A stretch of 6,053 nucleotides of DNA from Weeksellaceae bacterium (GTDB lineage Bacteria; Bacteroidota; Bacteroidia; Flavobacteriales; Weeksellaceae). The stretch is from assembly GCA_028698395.1 (NCBI GenBank), contig JAQVDG010000138.1, forward strand, positions 1-6,053, written 5' to 3'. Made by a program: the position numbers and the translations under genes. Below the pieces are notes generated by a model, which saw nothing but the letters and a program-made list of their open reading frames with translations, made no database searches and was not told the DNA's origin. This document shows, one piece after another, positions 5,963 to 6,053 of this stretch; positions within the stretch are counted from its first letter, which is position 1; every line of letters begins with the position of its first letter.

Positions 5963-5989
5963 ACAAGATTCAGGAGGCATATATCTTGT
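5963..5989. repeat. Inverted repeat ACAAGAT-N13-ATCTTGT with AGGAGG in its loop
   Basis: Perfect 7-bp arms (5963-5969 and 5983-5989) enclose a 13-nt loop. The loop contains AGGAGG (5972-5977), the full anti-anti-Shine-Dalgarno hexamer, but no start codon follows at a useful distance. Confidence 0.5.
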
Positions 5990-5994
5990 AATAC

Positions 5995-6015
5995 GCACGG
6001 ATTGCAAATCCGCGC
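5995..6015. repeat. REP-like palindrome GCACGGATT-GCA-AATCCGCGC
   Basis: Nine-base arms (5995-6003 and 6007-6015) pair with a single A/C mismatch around a 3-nt loop. Compact G/C-rich palindromes of this form are typical of REP sequences mobilised by RAYT-type tyrosine transposases. No such transposase gene is in the window, so the class is inferred. Confidence 0.55.
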
Positions 6016-6053
6016 AATCGGAAAGTGCTGTTTGTCAAAGATTTAGATCGGAA

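Larger units (their letters stand above)
5793..6053. other. Gene-free region with consecutive inverted repeats, candidate structured RNA or REP/MITE-like repeat
   Basis: The longest open frame here starts only at a TTG overlapping the promoter region, has no internal ATG and runs through three palindromes, so I do not call it a gene. In order the region holds a small TCCC/GGGA hairpin (5803-5814), then inverted repeats at 5924-5949, 5963-5989 and 5995-6015. Closely spaced hairpins ending in a GGATT-GCA-AATCC palindrome resemble REP-type dispersed repeats in Bacteroidota. That resemblance is from memory and needs a genome search. Confidence 0.45.

Noticed and set aside
5780..6046. Open frame of 88 codons in the 3' region
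   Set aside because: It starts at a TTG that overlaps the promoter-like element, has no internal ATG, shows no recognisable domain and reads straight through three palindromes.
1..6053. tRNA or rRNA genes
   Set aside because: No cloverleaf-forming segment with a TTCRANY-type T loop or any rRNA-like stretch was seen on either strand by eye.

Overview
The window looks like a chromosomal piece of a Bacteroidota bacterium, most likely of the order Flavobacteriales. The DNA is A/T-rich and there are no Shine-Dalgarno sites before the starts. Every convincing gene start has a match to the Bacteroidota -7 promoter element TAnnTTTG just upstream. The aconitase is of the mitochondrial-like type known from this phylum.

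Layout. Positions 2-181 (+) hold the last 59 codons of alanyl-tRNA synthetase (alaS). It converges on hutH (histidine ammonia-lyase, 186-1691, -) with only 4 bp between the stop codons. A short divergent intergenic region separates hutH from a single-domain universal stress protein (1864-2304, +). That gene converges on an adrenodoxin-type 2Fe-2S ferredoxin (2339-2671, -), and the two appear to share a stem-loop. An A/T-rich divergent region leads to the aconitase gene (2953-5217, +), which ends in a clear intrinsic terminator (5240-5276).

The five genes are housekeeping or metabolic: translation, histidine breakdown, stress response, electron transfer/Fe-S chemistry and the TCA cycle. They do not form one operon; each complete gene seems to be its own transcription unit. 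The ferredoxin and aconitase are divergent and both carry Fe-S clusters, so shared iron or Fe-S logic is possible but not shown.

The last 830 bases hold no convincing gene and are the most unusual part. From 5497 to 5763 there is a bulged hairpin, four tandem 10-bp TTGAAAG-like units, and three 11-bp TTGTTCGG units facing three 11-bp CTCGAACGAAA units in a dyad centred on TTTAAA. A perfect 8-bp inverted repeat and three TTTACAA units at 11-bp spacing follow. A promoter-like TATCTTTG comes next, then about 230 bases with three consecutive inverted repeats and no ATG-started gene. I cannot assign this composite to a named family. It could be a binding platform, a structured RNA, or a dispersed REP/MITE-like repeat. 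The final nine bases equal the start of the common Illumina adapter, so the extreme end should be treated with caution.
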